Assembly: GCA_001939145.1 (NCBI GenBank)
Contig: LSRX01000542.1
Coordinates: forward strand, 401,801 to 465,800
Direction: 5' to 3'
Length of the DNA stretch: 64,000 bases
DNA from: Symbiodinium microadriaticum
Taxonomy: Eukaryota > Sar > Dinophyceae > Suessiales > Symbiodiniaceae
Within the stretch, counting starts at the first letter, position 1, and every line of letters starts with the position of its first letter. The notes below the pieces were generated by a model that was not told the DNA's origin, made no database searches, and saw only the letters and a list, made by a program, of their open reading frames with translations. The position numbers were made by a program, and so were the translations under genes. Positions 17,661 to 29,700 of the stretch are shown piece by piece.

Positions 17661-17690
<30 letters not shown>
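17661..17690 (+). repeat. (ATG)n microsatellite
   Basis: About ten uninterrupted ATG units. Confidence 0.9.
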
Positions 17691-17691
<1 letters not shown>

Positions 17692-18054
17692 CGACAACGA
17701 CGAAAAGGTAGCGGCAATGATGATGCTGCTGAAGGTAATGCTGATGGCGAAGCCGCCACAAGAACAAGAGATCAGGCGATAAGACAGGCTTTGGCTGCCT
17801 TACACTTGCAACGAACACAAAACCCAAACCTGATCAACCACTTGATGGTATGTATTTACACGTGCATGTACATCAGTGTACCCGTGTGTCCGTGTGTCTG
17901 TGGATGTGTACGTGTCCGACATGCGAATCAGCTGGGTATTGCATCACACGCAGCACCAGCAGCTGGTCTGCATTTGGCCGAGTCGTTGTCGTAATTGTTG
18001 GATCGTGCAGTAGTGATACTAAGGGAGGCTGAGGGGGAGGACGACCAACAGCAG

Positions 18055-18057
<3 letters not shown>

Positions 18058-18103
<46 letters not shown>
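18058..18103 (+). repeat. (CAG)n microsatellite
   Basis: About fifteen uninterrupted CAG units. Confidence 0.95.
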
Positions 18104-18105
<2 letters not shown>

Positions 18106-20044
18106 ACGCAGGATGCAGATATATCAATAAGAGCTGGAGGGTGGATCAGCAGGGTGCAGCACAACAGCAGCAGTCGTCGTGACACGAATGCTGGTAATGC
18201 CAATATATGCCAATGCAACGTCACCAAAACTGGTGTCATTGTTCGCCTCGTGCTTTTCAACGCGGGTGGCAACTTCACGATGTTCGTGTCCACGGTCAGT
18301 CTCAAGTAACTACACCGGGACGGTTGATGGCACTGCGATGCGTATGGTTTACACATCAACTGTCACACTGGTGCTAAGCATGTGCCTAGCTGCTGACAGT
18401 CATGTAACTTGCCTGAATCGAAAGTCGACAGCTTCAACTGCAACCTTCTGCAACCAAGATGCCCTGCTGCTCTGAGTTTGGGGAGCCTCTCGCAAATCTC
18501 ATGCAACTGTCAGCTTCTCTGCAAACCTGTCTTTCCGGCCCGCCTTGCGTTGCATTTGCCGAGGCCAGCAGCCAGCACCGTAGGCTGCATGACTGTGCTT
18601 GAGCAGGCTACGGGTTCATCGCTAGCAGCTAGCAGCATGAGACAGCCGACACAACATGCTAACACCCTGCCTTTGGCTTGGCTTCAGATTTTCCAGCTGC
18701 AGGCGGCTGCAGCTCAGCAAGTCAATAAATGCCGATGATTTATCCACCAGTGGTGGGATCTGTGCCAACTCTGGGCACCATGGCACTGCCGAGAGCCTGA
18801 GCAGGGCAGCTGTGCAGCTGCACACACCTCCCAGCAGCTCACATGGGCCCCATTCCGTGCAAGCACGCGCGGTTCTGGTACATTTGCGCTCAGGACGGCG
18901 AACTCAAGCTGCGAATGAAGTAGCTTACGCGCCGCAGTTCGCCGTCCCGCAAAACATCGAGAGTTTAAGAATACTGCTTCTTCACGAAGCTGCAAGGTAT
19001 GAGCCCAGGTCTTCCCTGGGGCGCCGCGGGATAACTGAGCGTAAAGCCCATCCCAGACAAGGCTGCAGACGTGCTGCTGTACATTGCAGACAAGCATGGA
19101 TCCAGAAATATTCGGAACGACAGCTCAAAGGCTCAAAGTCAGCCTCAGCTGACCCTGGATCCAAGATCCATCCTGCCATCCAGAGGTCGCTGTTCGGTCT
19201 GGTGCAGGGAAACACCGCCACACAGCGGCATTGTGGGTGCCCAAGCTGCCCGTGGTTCTGGCAGCTTGAAAGCCCCCTTCTCAACCTAGAATTACAACGC
19301 GAAGGACTCTATGCCAGCTCCTTAGGCGAATGCCTGCATCTGGCATGAACTAACGTAAGCTTTGTACAACACTCTGCTGATGCACCGGAGACCAGCAACA
19401 CTTTAGACTCGCTGCACGAAAGGCTCGGCTATGCACTGGAACACCTGAATCTCAGTGCCTGCGTTAGTATCCGTCAACTTGACATCTGCGCGCATCAACA
19501 TACTTCATGCCCCCCTTGTGACACAGCACCAAGGAAGGCAACGCTCAAGCAACGAGACAAATCTCCACCCGATTTGGGCGAAACATGTCAGGCGACGTAA
19601 CGGCCTTAACTCTGCGAATTCAGTTGTATTGCAATTCGGAGACCACCGCCTCGGAGGTGACAACTTTCTTCGCCAGGAGCGCCGCGCGCCTCTGCTGACT
19701 CGTTTCACTCCCGGTTTGCGGTGTAGAGTTTCGGGTTTTTGGGGCCTTCCTAAACCCTACACCCCACACCCTAAGCCCTTGAGCTTAGAGGGCATCGGGT
19801 TTGCAGCTTTAGGTTTAGGGCCATAAGTGAAACTCGCAGCGCGGCCGCGTCTTGAGCGAAGCCAAGGCACGGTTTGAAGGAATACCCTCAGCCGCACAGC
19901 AAAACTGCCACAACAGCCACGGTCTCTAGGGGATCTCTCGGAGACACCAAAACTGAATCAAGAAATAAATCTTACACTGCAGGGGATCCTTATTATGCTT
20001 CAAGTAGGGCTCAAGGAATGGACTTTAAACTCTCCCAAAAAGTA

Positions 20045-20168
20045 TCCTAAAACTACGGGTAAACCCTAAACTCTAAGCCCCAAACCCCAAAACCCCTAAA
20101 CCCCTAAACCCCTCAACCCTAAGCCCTAAGCCCTAAAACCTAAACCTTAAACCCTAAACCCCATTAAG

Positions 20169-20200
<32 letters not shown>

Positions 20201-20216
20201 ATATATATATATATAT
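20045..20216 (-). repeat. CCCTAAA block followed by (AT)n
   Basis: A run of degenerate CCCTAAA/CCCCTAAA heptamers (to about 20165) abuts an (AT)n tract with AC interruptions (20167-20216). Confidence 0.85.
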
Positions 20217-20369
20217 TCCTTACCTTCAGGAGCTCTCGGAGTCGCTAAGCTCAAAAGAAGCCCAGGCTCATGGCAATCCCTCGTTCTCTTGCCGGCTCAA
20301 TAAACCAATTTCCATGACTTTCCTGCAGAAAGCACTGGGTTTTTAGGGGGGTCTTGCAGGAAAGGTGTT

Positions 20370-20475
20370 TAGGGGTTCGGGGTTAGGGCTTAGGGGTTTT
20401 AGAGGTTTAGAGTTTCGGGGTTTCGGGGTTTAGGGGTTTAGGGGTTTTAGGGGTTTAGGGTTTAGGATTGAGGGT
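20370..20475 (+). repeat. Telomere-like block (TTTAGGG variants)
   Basis: GGTTTAGGGG, GGTTTCGGGG and GGTTTTAGGGG variants in tandem. Confidence 0.75.
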
Positions 20476-22445
20476 CCTGCACACCACGGAGGCTTTTTAT
20501 GCCTTAGGGCTTGAGGCTTTAGGCCGTGGGGACTTTGGTTTGGGCTTGAGCATTCAGGGAGTTGGGGTGTGGGAATTGGAGTTTTAGGTGCTGAGTCCTA
20601 TGGCCTCTACGGCTTCGGCCCGTAAGAGAAACGGGTAAGGGAAGTCAGGATCGGTCTGGCCTGTCCCACTCATCGCGTAGCACCTGCGAGTTCGTTTATG
20701 ATTTCCACCGCTCCGCTACTAGGTACTGCTCATGACCCAGACACAGAGACACGAAGAACAGCAGAGCAGCCATTATCAAACACGGACAGCTAGCACCACA
20801 ACAATCACAGTCACCGGCACCACGACAACGACCACGACATACCACGACCGACACAGCAAAGGCTCGACGAAGACAACAGCAAGCACAGTAGTTGGAGCAA
20901 CACAGCTTCGATGGCCACCGCATCTGGGCAGAGTTTCGGCTCTTCTTGCCCTGCCTACATCTTGGGCTTTGTTGCAGTGGAAGGTGTCGCACGTTCTGAC
21001 AGCACTGGGGAGGGTTGTGCTGCTTTCCATTCCCGTCTTGGTCCCTCGAAAATGCGATTTGGCACATTTTGGCAATTTGTCGGGAGCCGTTTGCCCCGCA
21101 AAAAGAATCAAAGCCCCTGATTTCAGGAATCCTTGTGGCACGCTTCCGGAACACTTGGGCTTTCCGTTGCTTGTCCCCTCTGCTGTCCAGTTTCGTAGCT
21201 TTGCAGTGTTGTTTGCATGTTTTGGTACGATCTTTGCATCCGTACGATCACTCCTTGATTTGAAGGCCTACCAAGAAAAATGAACTGATGTTTTTTCTTG
21301 ATGCCCTGGTAGGCTCATTCTCCTGATTTGCCTCTTGTCCTAGCACGGTTTAGGGTTTAGGGCTTAGGGTTTAGGGTCAAGTAGCCTCAAGCAGCTGTAG
21401 TCTTGGTCCCTCGAAGCTAATGTGCAATTATCTCACGGCCACTTCCATGTGCACCCATTAGTCACTACATTTACAACGATGACAATGCCAGCGAGAATGA
21501 TACTGCTCAGATTGATGGCGCTAGCAGCTGGTAGCAGTACGATGTTATCAACTTTGTCAGCTTAATAAATCAACAACAAGGTCATCATCAACATCATCAC
21601 CACTGCCATCATCATCAACACAAACACAAAATCGTGCTTGCATCAACATCCTCTCATCATCAACAGCACCAGTATCATCGACAACATCGGCATCATCACC
21701 ACCAGTATCGTTGTGGTCCTCACGATGACGACTATGTGCAACTGCAAACTAGCTCGACGGCGCTAGAATCACTTGGCCACACCCCCTCTCCACTCCCGCC
21801 GAGTGTCTAACCCTACACCCCAAACCCATTCAAACCAACATTCTGCAACCCACCCAGAGGCCCCTAAGATCCCTAAGTAGTTCCTGCTTAGAATCCTATA
21901 AGGTAATCCCAAAGAGGAACTACTTAGGGGCCTATGGGTAGACCTAAAATGCCGAGCCTTAACGCCCAAGAAACCTAAACCCTAGGGGTTCAGGATTCGT
22001 AGGGTTTGTAATTTATAAGGTCTAGGGCTACAGGATTTATAGGGTTTTTAGGGTCCCTAAGACGTCGTTGCCTGACTCTCCAGAGCAATCTGAGAGAGGA
22101 TCTGCGAGATTGGCAGAAGCTCGAAGGGCTCCTTCGCTTGAGGCCAGAAAGGGGCTTAGGGGTTAAGGGCTGAGGGTTCAGGGTTTAGGGTTTACGGTTT
22201 AGGGATTAGGGTTTAGGGTTTAGGATAGGGCCTTGAGGGCTCGATTTATGGGGGCTCAAGGTTTAGAGTTTAGGGCGTCAGGCTTGCTTTTGGTAACACA
22301 GCCCCCCGGGACTCCTAAATTTTTGCAGGTCTTAGCAAGTTTTGGCGTGCGGGGTTGAGGGGGGGCTGATGAAGCACTTTTCAACAGCACATCCTTTTTA
22401 ATCGGTATTTACAGTACTTTCTTTCGTGATGTTTAAGTCCAATAC

Positions 22446-22448
22446 AAC

Positions 22449-22483
<35 letters not shown>
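22446..22483 (+). repeat. (GAT)n microsatellite at the 5' flank of element C
   Basis: About twelve units of GAT running directly into the 13-bp putative target-site repeat of element C. Confidence 0.9.
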
Positions 22484-22491
22484 CGGGTTTA
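22479..22491 (+). repeat. Putative target-site duplication of element C, left copy
   Basis: GATGACGGGTTTA occurs here and again at 29955-29967. The match is exactly 13 bases (flanking bases differ). It contains GGGTTTA, a permutation of the telomere heptamer. Confidence 0.55.
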
Positions 22492-22579
22492 AAGCCCCGC
22501 GGCTCGCAGGCGAGTGCCCGTGTGTTTTCTTCGGGGTTGTTGGTCTTTGCGGTTGTCTTTTGGGACTTCGGAGAAGTAG

Positions 22580-23362
22580 ATGAGCAGCGATGGCTGCCGG
22601 TCGCCGGGGCTGGACTCGGGCAGCGATGTGGACTGCACTCCTCGGGACTTTCAGCGTGATGGCCCTGTGCAGCCCCGTGAATTGGCACCCAAGGGGCCAC
22701 CAATTCCGCAGCCTCTCCTGTCGGGTGACAACACGTTGTCTACCGCTGTACATGGACCTCGAGAGCGCGACCCACCAATTGCCGCCGATGACTCGGACCG
22801 GAGCTCTGCAGGCTCCCGACCGGAACGACGCTGGCCCCTGCTGGGTGAAGACAGAGTGCAGGGCCCACACCGGCCCGATGGCAGGTTCGGCTCCACCACC
22901 TCCTCTGACACTGACTCCGACGAGGTTCTCGACGGGCTCTCCTCGGACTCCGCCGCGGCTGCCGATCATGATGCAGCAAGCTCTGGAGCAGAACATGACG
23001 ATGATCACGTGGCCCGGGACGATGACACCGATGGAGGTTCGTCCACGTGGAGTTCCACTACACTGGTGCTCGCCGGCCCCAGCCTCGCCCAAGCCAAAGG
23101 CACGTTACTGGGGCTCTACCGGTCCCAACTCTCCGCCACTGAGCTCCTTACAAGCAGGCAGCAGGGAGGCAGGGTCGGAGCGCTCCGGAAGCGACTTAGG
23201 AATGGCGACTGGGCTTCTGTGCAGGCTGCTGCGCAGCACTACTTGGCCGGGGAGCAACAAGCCAGCTGGCGGAACTTTGAATACAGAGCGACTCACGAGC
23301 GGCGTCCTCGCCGAGTGGTGGCCGCCGCCGCTGACGCAGCTGCAGCAGCTCCTGCCCCTTAA
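22580..23362 (+). CDS. Retroelement C ORF1 (acidic, unrecognised)
   Basis: 260 codons from ATG 22580 to TAA 23362. The middle third is strikingly Ser/Asp-rich (SSDTDSDEVLDGLSSDS; a run of Asp and His near residues 130-145), followed by a more structured basic region (about 165-240; LLTSRQQGGRVGALRKRLRN) and an Ala-rich tail. No known domain. The overlapping frame of the long ORF2 is also open here, but its translation is disordered and lacks the patterned composition, so this frame is the better coding candidate. By position it is the ORF1 of the element; an acidic N-terminus plus basic C-terminus would suit an RNA-binding assembly protein. Confidence 0.55.
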   Translation: MSSDGCRSPGLDSGSDVDCTPRDFQRDGPVQPRELAPKGPPIPQPLLSGDNTLSTAVHGPRERDPPIAADDSDRSSAGSRPERRWPLLGEDRVQGPHRPDGRFGSTTSSDTDSDEVLDGLSSDSAAAADHDAASSGAEHDDDHVARDDDTDGGSSTWSSTTLVLAGPSLAQAKGTLLGLYRSQLSATELLTSRQQGGRVGALRKRLRNGDWASVQAAAQHYLAGEQQASWRNFEYRATHERRPRRVVAAAADAAAAAPAP

Positions 23363-23789
23363 GCTTTTGCAGTTTGGCCGGCCCAGGAGCTTGTGTGCAG
23401 CCCGTTTCCAGGCACTCCCCTCTGCTCATCCTTTAGGACCCCGCCTTGCTCGCCTTAAGCACTTACCCGCTAGGCCCCATCATAGTCCCTTCTCCCACCC
23501 TAAGCCTGCCCCCAGCCGACGCAGGAATGTGGAAGCGCGCGAGACCACCTCAGCAAATCGTGCCCTCGCTGGCCAGCTTTGCCGCCTGCCAGGCCCGATG
23601 ACTGCCCCTGCAACTCGACCCCGAACCCTAAAGCACACCTCAAAAGCACCCCATGTCGTTCCCTGCGTGAGCCGAACCGGTCCCAAGTCCGGTTGCTACC
23701 TCCTAGTATTCTGCCTATTGAACAAGCTAGAGGGGGTAGTGGGGGTGAGGGTTGCCTCCACGGCTGCAGTGGAGGCGAGACCCGGCACG

Positions 23790-26700
23790 ATGCCGGGGAA
23801 GCATTGCAGCAGAGCGCAGAGCATGCCCCTGAATGCACCAGTGCCTCGACACGCGGAGAAGCGTGCGTACCGCAGAGCGCGACTTAGGGCGGCCCAGCAG
23901 GGCGGCACCATGTACAAAGGCCGCTGGCACAGCGCAGCTGCCCTGCAATCCTTGCCCTATGCCCCGTCCCAGCCGGTACCCAGGTCATTTCGTCGAGCAC
24001 CACAACGCTCCAGCAGGACTTTCCTACTGCGCTGTTTAAGTTGGAACGCGGGAGGTCTAACTGCGGGAGTCTTCCAGGAATACATGGCATGGATCGAAGC
24101 TCAAGGCCACTATCATGTTTGTGTAATCCAGGAGACTCATTGGGATGACAGTTCTGAGTTCTTGTCCGGCAAATGGGCTTGTGTGCACAGTGCACCGCCG
24201 GCCTCACACCGATCTGCAGACAGGTATGCTGGTGTGCTGGTTCTGGTGTCCAGAACTCACTTTCAGGACCCCGCAGTGCATGAAGTTGTGGGTGGTAGGC
24301 TGGTCCATGTACGAGCCACGCTCAAACACTCAGGTGTCAATGTCGACATTGTAGCTACCTACCAACATGTCTGGCGGAGCCATCTGTCTTTGCATGAGAA
24401 CCGTGAGTTGCGCCAAACTGTTTGGCAGGCAATGGATACTACCTTCCGTTCGCTACCCTCCCGTAATATCCTTGTAGCTTGTGGCGACTACAACACCAAT
24501 CTTCGACCCTGCCTCCCACACGTAGGCCGAGCCGTAGGTCCCCCGACCCAGGCTAGTTCACTCGACGATCATCTGTCGCAATTGCTTGTACGTCACGATT
24601 TGTGCGCACTGAACAGCTGGCACGCGACACCCGCGTACACATTTACCAGTCATACTGGGGTGTCACAAATAGATTACATCATCACCCGAAGGACTACAGC
24701 CACGGGCATCAGCCGACAGGCGCGTCCACTCTATCATTTTCCTGTAGCTGGTTGGCGCCATGCAGGGCATATCCCAGTTGAGGCTCAGATTCCGGTGCTG
24801 CCGGTCCACTGGCGACCAGGCAAACAGCAAAACTCCGCCAAACCCATTGACAAAGCCCGGCTCATTCAGGCCGCTGCTGATCGCAATCAAGATGCTGAGC
24901 ATCTGCAGCAGCTCGTGGCTGCCAAGCTCCAGGATCTGCCCCTTGCTGACCCGCATGCCCTCCATGACCGCATTAATGCCATACTGCAAGCGAGCGTGCA
25001 ACAGGCCTTCCCAGCTGTGGCTGCGTCTGACAACCGTGTCAGTGCCCAAGAGCCTTTTCGTGCATCAGCCCGCTTCACCTGGCAGCTCTACCGTGCTGTC
25101 CGCAGGCCTCGTGTCGCCACGGCGGCGGCCATTCTCCACAAGTGGAAACTCTGCACGGCCTTCGCCCGAGCCTCGGCGGCTCTCCGTCACCAGAGCCGCA
25201 GCTTAAAGCGTGCTGCCTTTCAATCCAAACTTGCTCAGGCTGAAGATGCCGCGACCCGGGGTGACCAGCGCACCCTGTACCAGATTGTCCGGTCCCTGGG
25301 ACCGCCGTCTCGACAGCACTTCTCCAGACTGCGCAACGCACAGGGACAGTTCCTGACCCGTGGCGAGGAGGCCCAGGCGCTCGTCGCGCAGGGCAAGGCC
25401 ACGTATGAACAGCTTGCTGACCAACCGCTTACAGCACAGCTCTATGACTCGCTAGACATCACGGACGAAGAAATCACCCTGCAACTGCAGGCCACCAAGG
25501 CTGCCAAAGCTGTCCCGGGGCATCTTGCCCCAGCTGCGGCGTGGAAGATATGCGCCAGCTGCCTAGGACCACTTCTGGGTGCCTCTCTCCGCCACCACCT
25601 TATGCAAGGGAAAGCGGGACTTTTGCACGGCGATCTCACAGACGCGCAAATGGTTATGCTGCCCAAGGCGGGGAAGTCCCCGCACCTTCTAGAGAATCTC
25701 CGGCCTATCGGTCTAATGGGACCACCCTCCAAGGCTCTCGCCGGCGCCCTCCGTGACCGCATGGCTGCGCAGCTGCAAGCTCTCCTTCGCTTCAGACCAC
25801 AATTTGCCTACACGGCAGGCCGAGGAACCATGAATGCCCTTCTGCGTGTGCACATGCATGTTGCTGCTGCTGCGCGCCTCATTCGTCGCAACCAAATCTC
25901 CAGATGCTGTCGTCATGCAGGCCAACGGCCTCTCCCCCTCGGGGGGGCCCTCAGCCTATCGTTGGATCTGAGCCGAGCTTTTGACCTGGCTGATCGATGC
26001 TGCATCTATGCCACTCTTGAAAAATATCAGGTTCCCCGAAGCATCATTGATGCCATCCAGCGTCTACACACCGGCTCCAAATTCGTCTACAAGGCGGGAG
26101 ATCGGACTGCTTCCTTTATGCCCACCAATGGGCTGAAGCAAGGATGCAAGATAGCTCCGTGCCTGTGGGTCTGGTATACGATTGCACTGTTCGATACCCT
26201 CGAGGCTCGCCTCTCCGAGTGCTGGATCCGCACGGTCCCCACCATGTTCGCGGACGACTGCTGGGCCAGCTGGCTCATTCATTCTGCCGATGAGCTGCGC
26301 CGTGCTCTCAAGGACCTGCAAATTCTGCTCTGTACCCTTGAAGACTACAAGATGCGAATCAACTTCACGAAAACAGCAGTGCTCGTTAAGCTCGTTGGTA
26401 AGCAGGCCTCGCAAGCTCTGTGCAACTGCACCTGTATCAGGCACGGAGTTTCTCACCTCGTTGTTGTTGTCAATGGTCGCACTCAGTATGTGCCCATCCG
26501 CACGGAACATGAATACTTGGGCTCCAGGGTCTGCTATGACCGAGTTGCCGATCGTAATCTTGACCACCGCCTCCAGGCGGGCCAGCTCCGCTACCACAAA
26601 ATTCAGCGTGCTCTGACGGGCAAACATGTGGTTTCGGTGTCGCACCGCATCAGGCTGTGGGCCGCCTGTGTCTTCACCAGCACCTCGTACTCCCTGGCTG

Positions 26701-29700
26701 CGGTTGGACTCACCGCACAAGGCCTGCATAGGTGGGAAACCCGTGTCTTGCGCCACTTACGCGCCATCATGCGCAAACCGGCGCACCTGACGCATGTTTC
26801 GAACGAGGAGATCTGGACACAGGCATGCCTCCAACGCCCAGGCCGGGTTATCCTCGCCCAACTCCAAGGCTTGCAAGCCCAGCTGACAGCCAGATCTAGC
26901 TGTGCAGCTGACATCACCACCGAGCAGTCTGTTCGCCATCATGTGTGTGGTCTTGAGGCTCACCTCCGGCAGCTTCTCGAAGCACAAAACGAGGACTCCC
27001 CCCCGCGTGCTGCTGCTACACCGCGTTTCGCATGCCCCCATTGCGAGGACACTTTTCTGACTGAGCATGCCTTGAAAATCCATTGCGGCATCCGCCACCC
27101 TGCCCCGGTCTCGGAGGAACGACGTCCAGTGGTGCAAAAACTTAACCCCATGGAGCACTCCATTGGGGGGCTTCCCCACTGCAGGTCCTGCGGCCGCAAG
27201 TTTGCGAAATGGCAGAACTTTAAGCACCACATCGAGTCGGGGGCTTGTGAGGCCATGGGCGGCTCTTCTTTTGTGCACAAACCCCCTGCTGAGGTGGAAA
27301 TGAAAGCAGCTGTGCCGGCCCCTGCACTGCCACCCGTGGCGCATCAACCGCCTCCCGAGCAAAATCTGCCTCTGGTTGAACGGCCTTACTTTCGCACTTC
27401 CTGGCGCAATTGGGAGTCCTTGCTCATGAACGCAGCAATCCGCCAGGAGCTCAAGGCCCACTGTGTTTTGTGTCACTTCTGGGTAGCAGACTATCAGCAT
27501 ATCAAACAGCATCAGCGCCGTACGCATCAGGCTCTTCAGCAGGATGTAATCGCCATATGTCGCACTTTTAAGAGCCAGCTCCGTAGTGGTAGCAACTGCC
27601 TTTGGTGTGGCAATCGGGTGTGGGCGCCCATCCGGCACGTTGATCAGTGCCCGGTGCTATATCAGCTTGTTCTTGCTGCTCAGTACTGCCGCAGCACTGC
27701 CGCGGACCATGCCGCTGGATCAGAGCATGCGCCAGGGCCAGAAAGGACTCAGCTCGGGGCTCAACCCGGAGACGGACATCTTCGAGTACGTCCACTTTGC
27801 GAACCACACGTCTCGACAGAGCCAAGCCTCGGACCCTCCCGAGAACCAGCCCAACAAGCGGCCGCGTCCGGAGCAGACCCCAGCGCGCCAACGACGCCAA
27901 CCTCGGGGCGGAGGACGCCCTTTTGGGGCAAACCTCCGAGGGACAGACCAGGACACCGTCAAAACCCTGGCCAGGATTGTCATCCGACAGGAGGACCAGC
28001 TGGCGGAACTACGTGGCGACAAAGGGTTCTTTCTTTTCCTGCGCGAGGACCCAGAGGTGAGTGTGCTACCCGCCCTGATCCAGATCTCCAAGGATTGGCA
28101 TGCTCGCCAGGAGGCGGGGGACCAGGCCCTGAAATCTCCTCTCCGAACGCTGCTGCTGGCGTGCCTCATCAAGAGACTTCGGGAGCTGATGGTGTTGATG
28201 ACGGCCACACCGGAGTCGGTGAAAAAACTACAGGCAGCGGAGTGGATGAACCAGGCCGAGGAGTGGACCTTCTTCAAGTGGAGTCATCAGGACAAAAAAC
28301 TTGTCCAAGACCCAGACCGGGGCTCCATTGCTCAGCCGGCGCTGCTGGAGAAGATCGACTACTTGCTCACCAACCTCCGCGGGGATGTGGTCCAGAAGTT
28401 CAACTCCCGACCACGACTCTACGAGATGGGCGACAACCTCCCCGAGACGGCGACCTTCTTCTTGTCCATCTCCCTTCGCGGACCGATCGCCCAGCAGGTT
28501 CACGAGCACCTCGTTCAGCTGATCGGGGTCTCGGCCCTGATGTTAGTGGGGGCCTCCCTCAAACGGGAAATTCCTCGTCGCTCGCCTGCCGTGCAACAGC
28601 TGGCGGAGATGGTCTTCCGGTGATGCCGGAGGCGCCAAGCCCTGATAACGTTTTCGCTGGCCTCTGTGCGTCTTCCCCTCCTCCTGTCCCCTTGCACCTT
28701 CCGCCCTTCACCCTTGTAAATGAGGACAACTCGTGCTACATGAACGCAGCAGTTTACGCAGTTTGGTATGTCACTCATTGCACGGGCACTGCCTACATGC
28801 TGCCTCCTGCACTTCGCACTCTTGCAGGTCAGGGGATGCGGGCGCGTCGCTCGCTGGGGTTCCTTCTCTTGGGGTGGCGGGGCGCCAGGTTGCAACATGA
28901 CATAGCGGAGTTCCTGGATTTCATTCTTCCCAAGGTTGTTTCAGCAGGGGTCTCGACTTGGAGCAGCCGCAGCTCTCTGCCGGATGGCAGCGTGGGCACT
29001 CAGCTTACCGGGCCTCTAAACAAATGCGTGCATCTTCCTCTGCCGCCGGTGCATGTGCCCGGCATTCAGGAGCTGATCAATCATTGGCACCGGCAGGCCT
29101 CCCTGCATGCACTTGATCGGCCAACGCCGTGGATATTCTTGCAGCTTCCGCGTTTTGTGGTGTCCGACGGTGAAATCCAAAAAACTCGTGAACCCTACCT
29201 CCTGACAGGACTGGTTCAGCTTCCCGTCTTTCGTGAGCCGGGCACGCTGGGGATCACTTGGCACGACTACGCCATCACTAGTTACATAAGACATCATGGC
29301 CCTAGCCCAACCTCCGGTCACTACACCACTCTGCTTGGTAGTGCTCCCCCGTACCTACTGGATGATGATCGAATGCCTCAAAAAGCCAACACCAGTGAGC
29401 TTGAGACCACATCTGTCTCCATGTACATTCTTGTGCTTGGCGATGCTCGCATGCTGCTAACCCGTGATCGTCGTAGCCGATTTCTCGGTTCCAGTCTTGA
29501 AGCCTCAGCCTCCGCTTCCGGGGATGCTGGAGACGGGCAGCTCGGTGCCAACAATGCGAAGGATGCGAGAGACTTGGCTCAGCAGCCATCAGGAGTTTCA
29601 GGAAACTTGGATTCGCCGCTTGACCATGGATGTGCATCTGCTTCAGCAACGGCTCGATCAGCTGGAAGCGCTCATTCAGCGCCTGCTCTTGCGGCTGCCA

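Larger units (their letters stand above)
15076..22478. other. Gene-poor interval between elements B and C
   Basis: More than 7 kb with no gene I can support. It contains telomere-like blocks (15120-15370, 16205-16260, 19740-19830, 20045-20165, 20370-20475, 21345-21375, 21965-22060, 22140-22290), microsatellites, a truncated copy of the palindromic element seen at 34530, and stretches of mixed sequence with only short, uncharacteristic frames (for example 18656-19348 on the plus strand and 20696-21154 on the minus strand). Confidence 0.55.

Noticed and set aside
18656..19348. 230-codon plus-strand frame in the gene-poor interval
   Set aside because: No recognisable domain; ankyrin-like words appear only in scattered frames and could not be joined.
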